The translations under genes were made by a program, and so were the position numbers. Positions 62,876 through 64,000 of a stretch of 64,000 nucleotides of DNA are shown piece by piece. A model generated the notes under the pieces. That model saw only the letters and a program-made list of their open reading frames with translations, did not search any database and was not told where the DNA came from. The DNA comes from Nitzschia sp. pyKryTriq1 (lineage: Eukaryota; Bacillariophyta; Bacillariophyceae; Bacillariales; Bacillariaceae). How positions within the stretch are numbered: the stretch's first letter is position 1; each line of letters begins with the position of its first letter. The stretch spans positions 3,534,001-3,598,000 of the forward strand of contig OY101117.1 in assembly GCA_956465555.1 (NCBI GenBank), in the 5' to 3' direction.

Positions 62876-64000
62876 TCACAATCTATGACTCGGAAACACG
62901 ATGCTCTCAGGCACTGGTTTCTTAGGTGTTGGGGATACTGTCGGGACTTTGGTTGGTGTCGTGGTGGGATTCAGTGTATAAAACGGCTCCGGATTGGATC
63001 TCCAAGGACAGATACCACCGATACTTGACATGCTGGTACTGGTGGTCCTGGAGGTAGTAAAGTTCGTCCAAGCCGTTGCTGTCGAGAAAGGATTCGTACA
63101 GTTACCGCCGCCTTCTTGGCTATCTTCGTCGAGAGAAGTAGCATATTCCACCATTTCTGTAAATACCGATTCAAAGTCTTCTAGTTTGGGAGGCCGCCGA
63201 GCAATGGCATCACTTGGACAGTAACATTGGTTCAAATCGCAGGGCGGGGACACCAATAGCCCGCGTCGAGATACCAAGCGAGGATTTGGTAGGTTTTCGT
63301 CGTCGTCGTCACCACGAATAGGAGTGGAGGACTGGAATCGGCGAGTTCTTTTCGTAGCAGGTGATGGTATCACGAAGCGTTGTTGTGGTTGCTTTAAATC
63401 ATCGACATACTCTCCGTCTTCCAAGTGCTCATATCGTAGGTGGCGTAGCCTAATGCCGTCATCGTCATCATCAACTTCAAAAGAGCGCTTTCGGTGTGTC
63501 ATACTGCGCTCGACTTCATAGACATTTTCGTCAGTAATCGTATCCCAAAACAAGCCGTCGCAAAGTGTTTCTTCTTCTTCTTCGCCGTCGTCGTCGTCCA
63601 GATCGGCCGTAGTCGTAGTTGCAGCATCTTGGCCATCAGGTACGAGTCCACGACGACATCGACGGACTGTGAGAAATAGCGCTTTAATCTCCACATGGTC
63701 GTCACCCTCTTGCTTAGTAAGCTTCTTGTCGACTTTCTTTTGAAGCTTGTCAAGAAACTTGTCGGAATCCAAAAGCTCCGAGTAGACGAGAACTCGTCCC
63801 ACTGGATCACAATATTCCGCGAGTAGTCCATTGTACGAAGAAAGAAAGAGCTCTTCCAACGCTTGAATGGAAGGATCCAAGTGATCATCCTTGGAATCGT
63901 CTTGGGATGATTTCTTTCTTGCTAGTGCTTGTAGTATATCATCGTTGCCATCTTCATCTTCCTCGTCGTCACTGGGCGGGCAGGTCAAGAGTCGGTTCCA
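62876..64000 (-). CDS. Acidic hypothetical protein, 5' end outside the window
   Basis: 374 codons from the window edge to TGA at 62876-62878; the frame is open at 64000, so the N-terminus is missing. Begins WNRLLTCPPSDDEEDEDG. A likely folded helical part is QALEELFLSSYNGLLAEYCD to VDKKLTKQEGDDHVEIKALF. Then come acidic and basic low-complexity stretches (KRTRRFQSSTPIRG), CDLNQCYCPSDAIARRPPKL, VFTEMVEYATSLDEDS and a Thr/Pro-rich tail ending VFPSHRL. No family recognised. Probably nuclear or cytosolic, since there is no signal or TM. Confidence 0.65.
   Translation of the reverse strand, partial: WNRLLTCPPSDDEEDEDGNDDILQALARKKSSQDDSKDDHLDPSIQALEELFLSSYNGLLAEYCDPVGRVLVYSELLDSDKFLDKLQKKVDKKLTKQEGDDHVEIKALFLTVRRCRRGLVPDGQDAATTTTADLDDDDGEEEEETLCDGLFWDTITDENVYEVERSMTHRKRSFEVDDDDDGIRLRHLRYEHLEDGEYVDDLKQPQQRFVIPSPATKRTRRFQSSTPIRGDDDDENLPNPRLVSRRGLLVSPPCDLNQCYCPSDAIARRPPKLEDFESVFTEMVEYATSLDEDSQEGGGNCTNPFSTATAWTNFTTSRTTSTSMSSIGGICPWRSNPEPFYTLNPTTTPTKVPTVSPTPKKPVPESIVFPSHRL

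Overview
This window looks like nuclear DNA of a pennate diatom; Seminavis-like is a guess from style, not a match I could run. The reasons are short GT-AG introns of roughly 100-250 bp, helicase-associated (HA) repeat proteins without a helicase, diatom-type Ty1/copia fossils, many secreted Cys-rich proteins, and homopolymer-rich (Asp, Asn, His, Ser, Gln) proteins. Intergenic DNA is built largely from GTA/TAC/TAG/CTA trimers and TACCGGTA-like palindromes. No rRNA, tRNA or CRISPR array was seen.

Layout. 1-7 kb: the end of an unknown gene, a LINE endonuclease fragment, and two tandem paralogous three-exon type I membrane proteins. 7-19 kb: an HA-repeat protein (-), a four-domain 6-phosphogluconolactonase (+) and a membrane-anchored sulfotransferase-like protein (+), the last two bracketed by two paralogous minus-strand genes of unknown function. 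19-25 kb: a Ty1/copia fossil, a protein kinase (+) with a very large acidic insert, and a small protein with a paralog at 41.5 kb. 25-30 kb: a seven-exon minus-strand gene that I could join in frame throughout, encoding four SET domains arranged as (SET-linker-SET-X) twice. 30-38 kb: a second Ty1/copia fossil, a two-TM glycoprotein, a copied piece of the SET gene, and a low-complexity ORF. 38-40 kb: a three-exon sugar transporter (-). 40-47 kb: mostly degenerate DNA with weakly supported genes. 47-57 kb: a secreted C-type-lectin-like protein, a PP6-type phosphatase, a secreted Cys-rich repeat protein, and a chimeric duplicate of the phosphatase 3' half placed behind a copy of the upstream region of the next gene. 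57-64 kb: a 978-residue coiled-coil/C-terminal membrane protein (-), a 9-bp x 39 coding minisatellite, a possible Ty1/copia scrap, and a partial acidic protein running off the right edge.

The genes do not form one pathway. The unifying theme is duplication at every scale: tandem gene copies, dispersed paralog pairs, fourfold domain repetition inside single proteins (6PGL x4, SET x4), duplicated Cys-rich modules, partial gene copies made at DNA level, a duplicated intron segment, and mini- and microsatellites. The strongest novel candidates are the tetra-6PGL enzyme, the duplicated double-SET protein and the promoter-capture chimera at 55.2 kb. Two host genes (the kinase and the Cys-rich secreted protein) each contain one apparent single-base frame break, which could be real or an assembly error.
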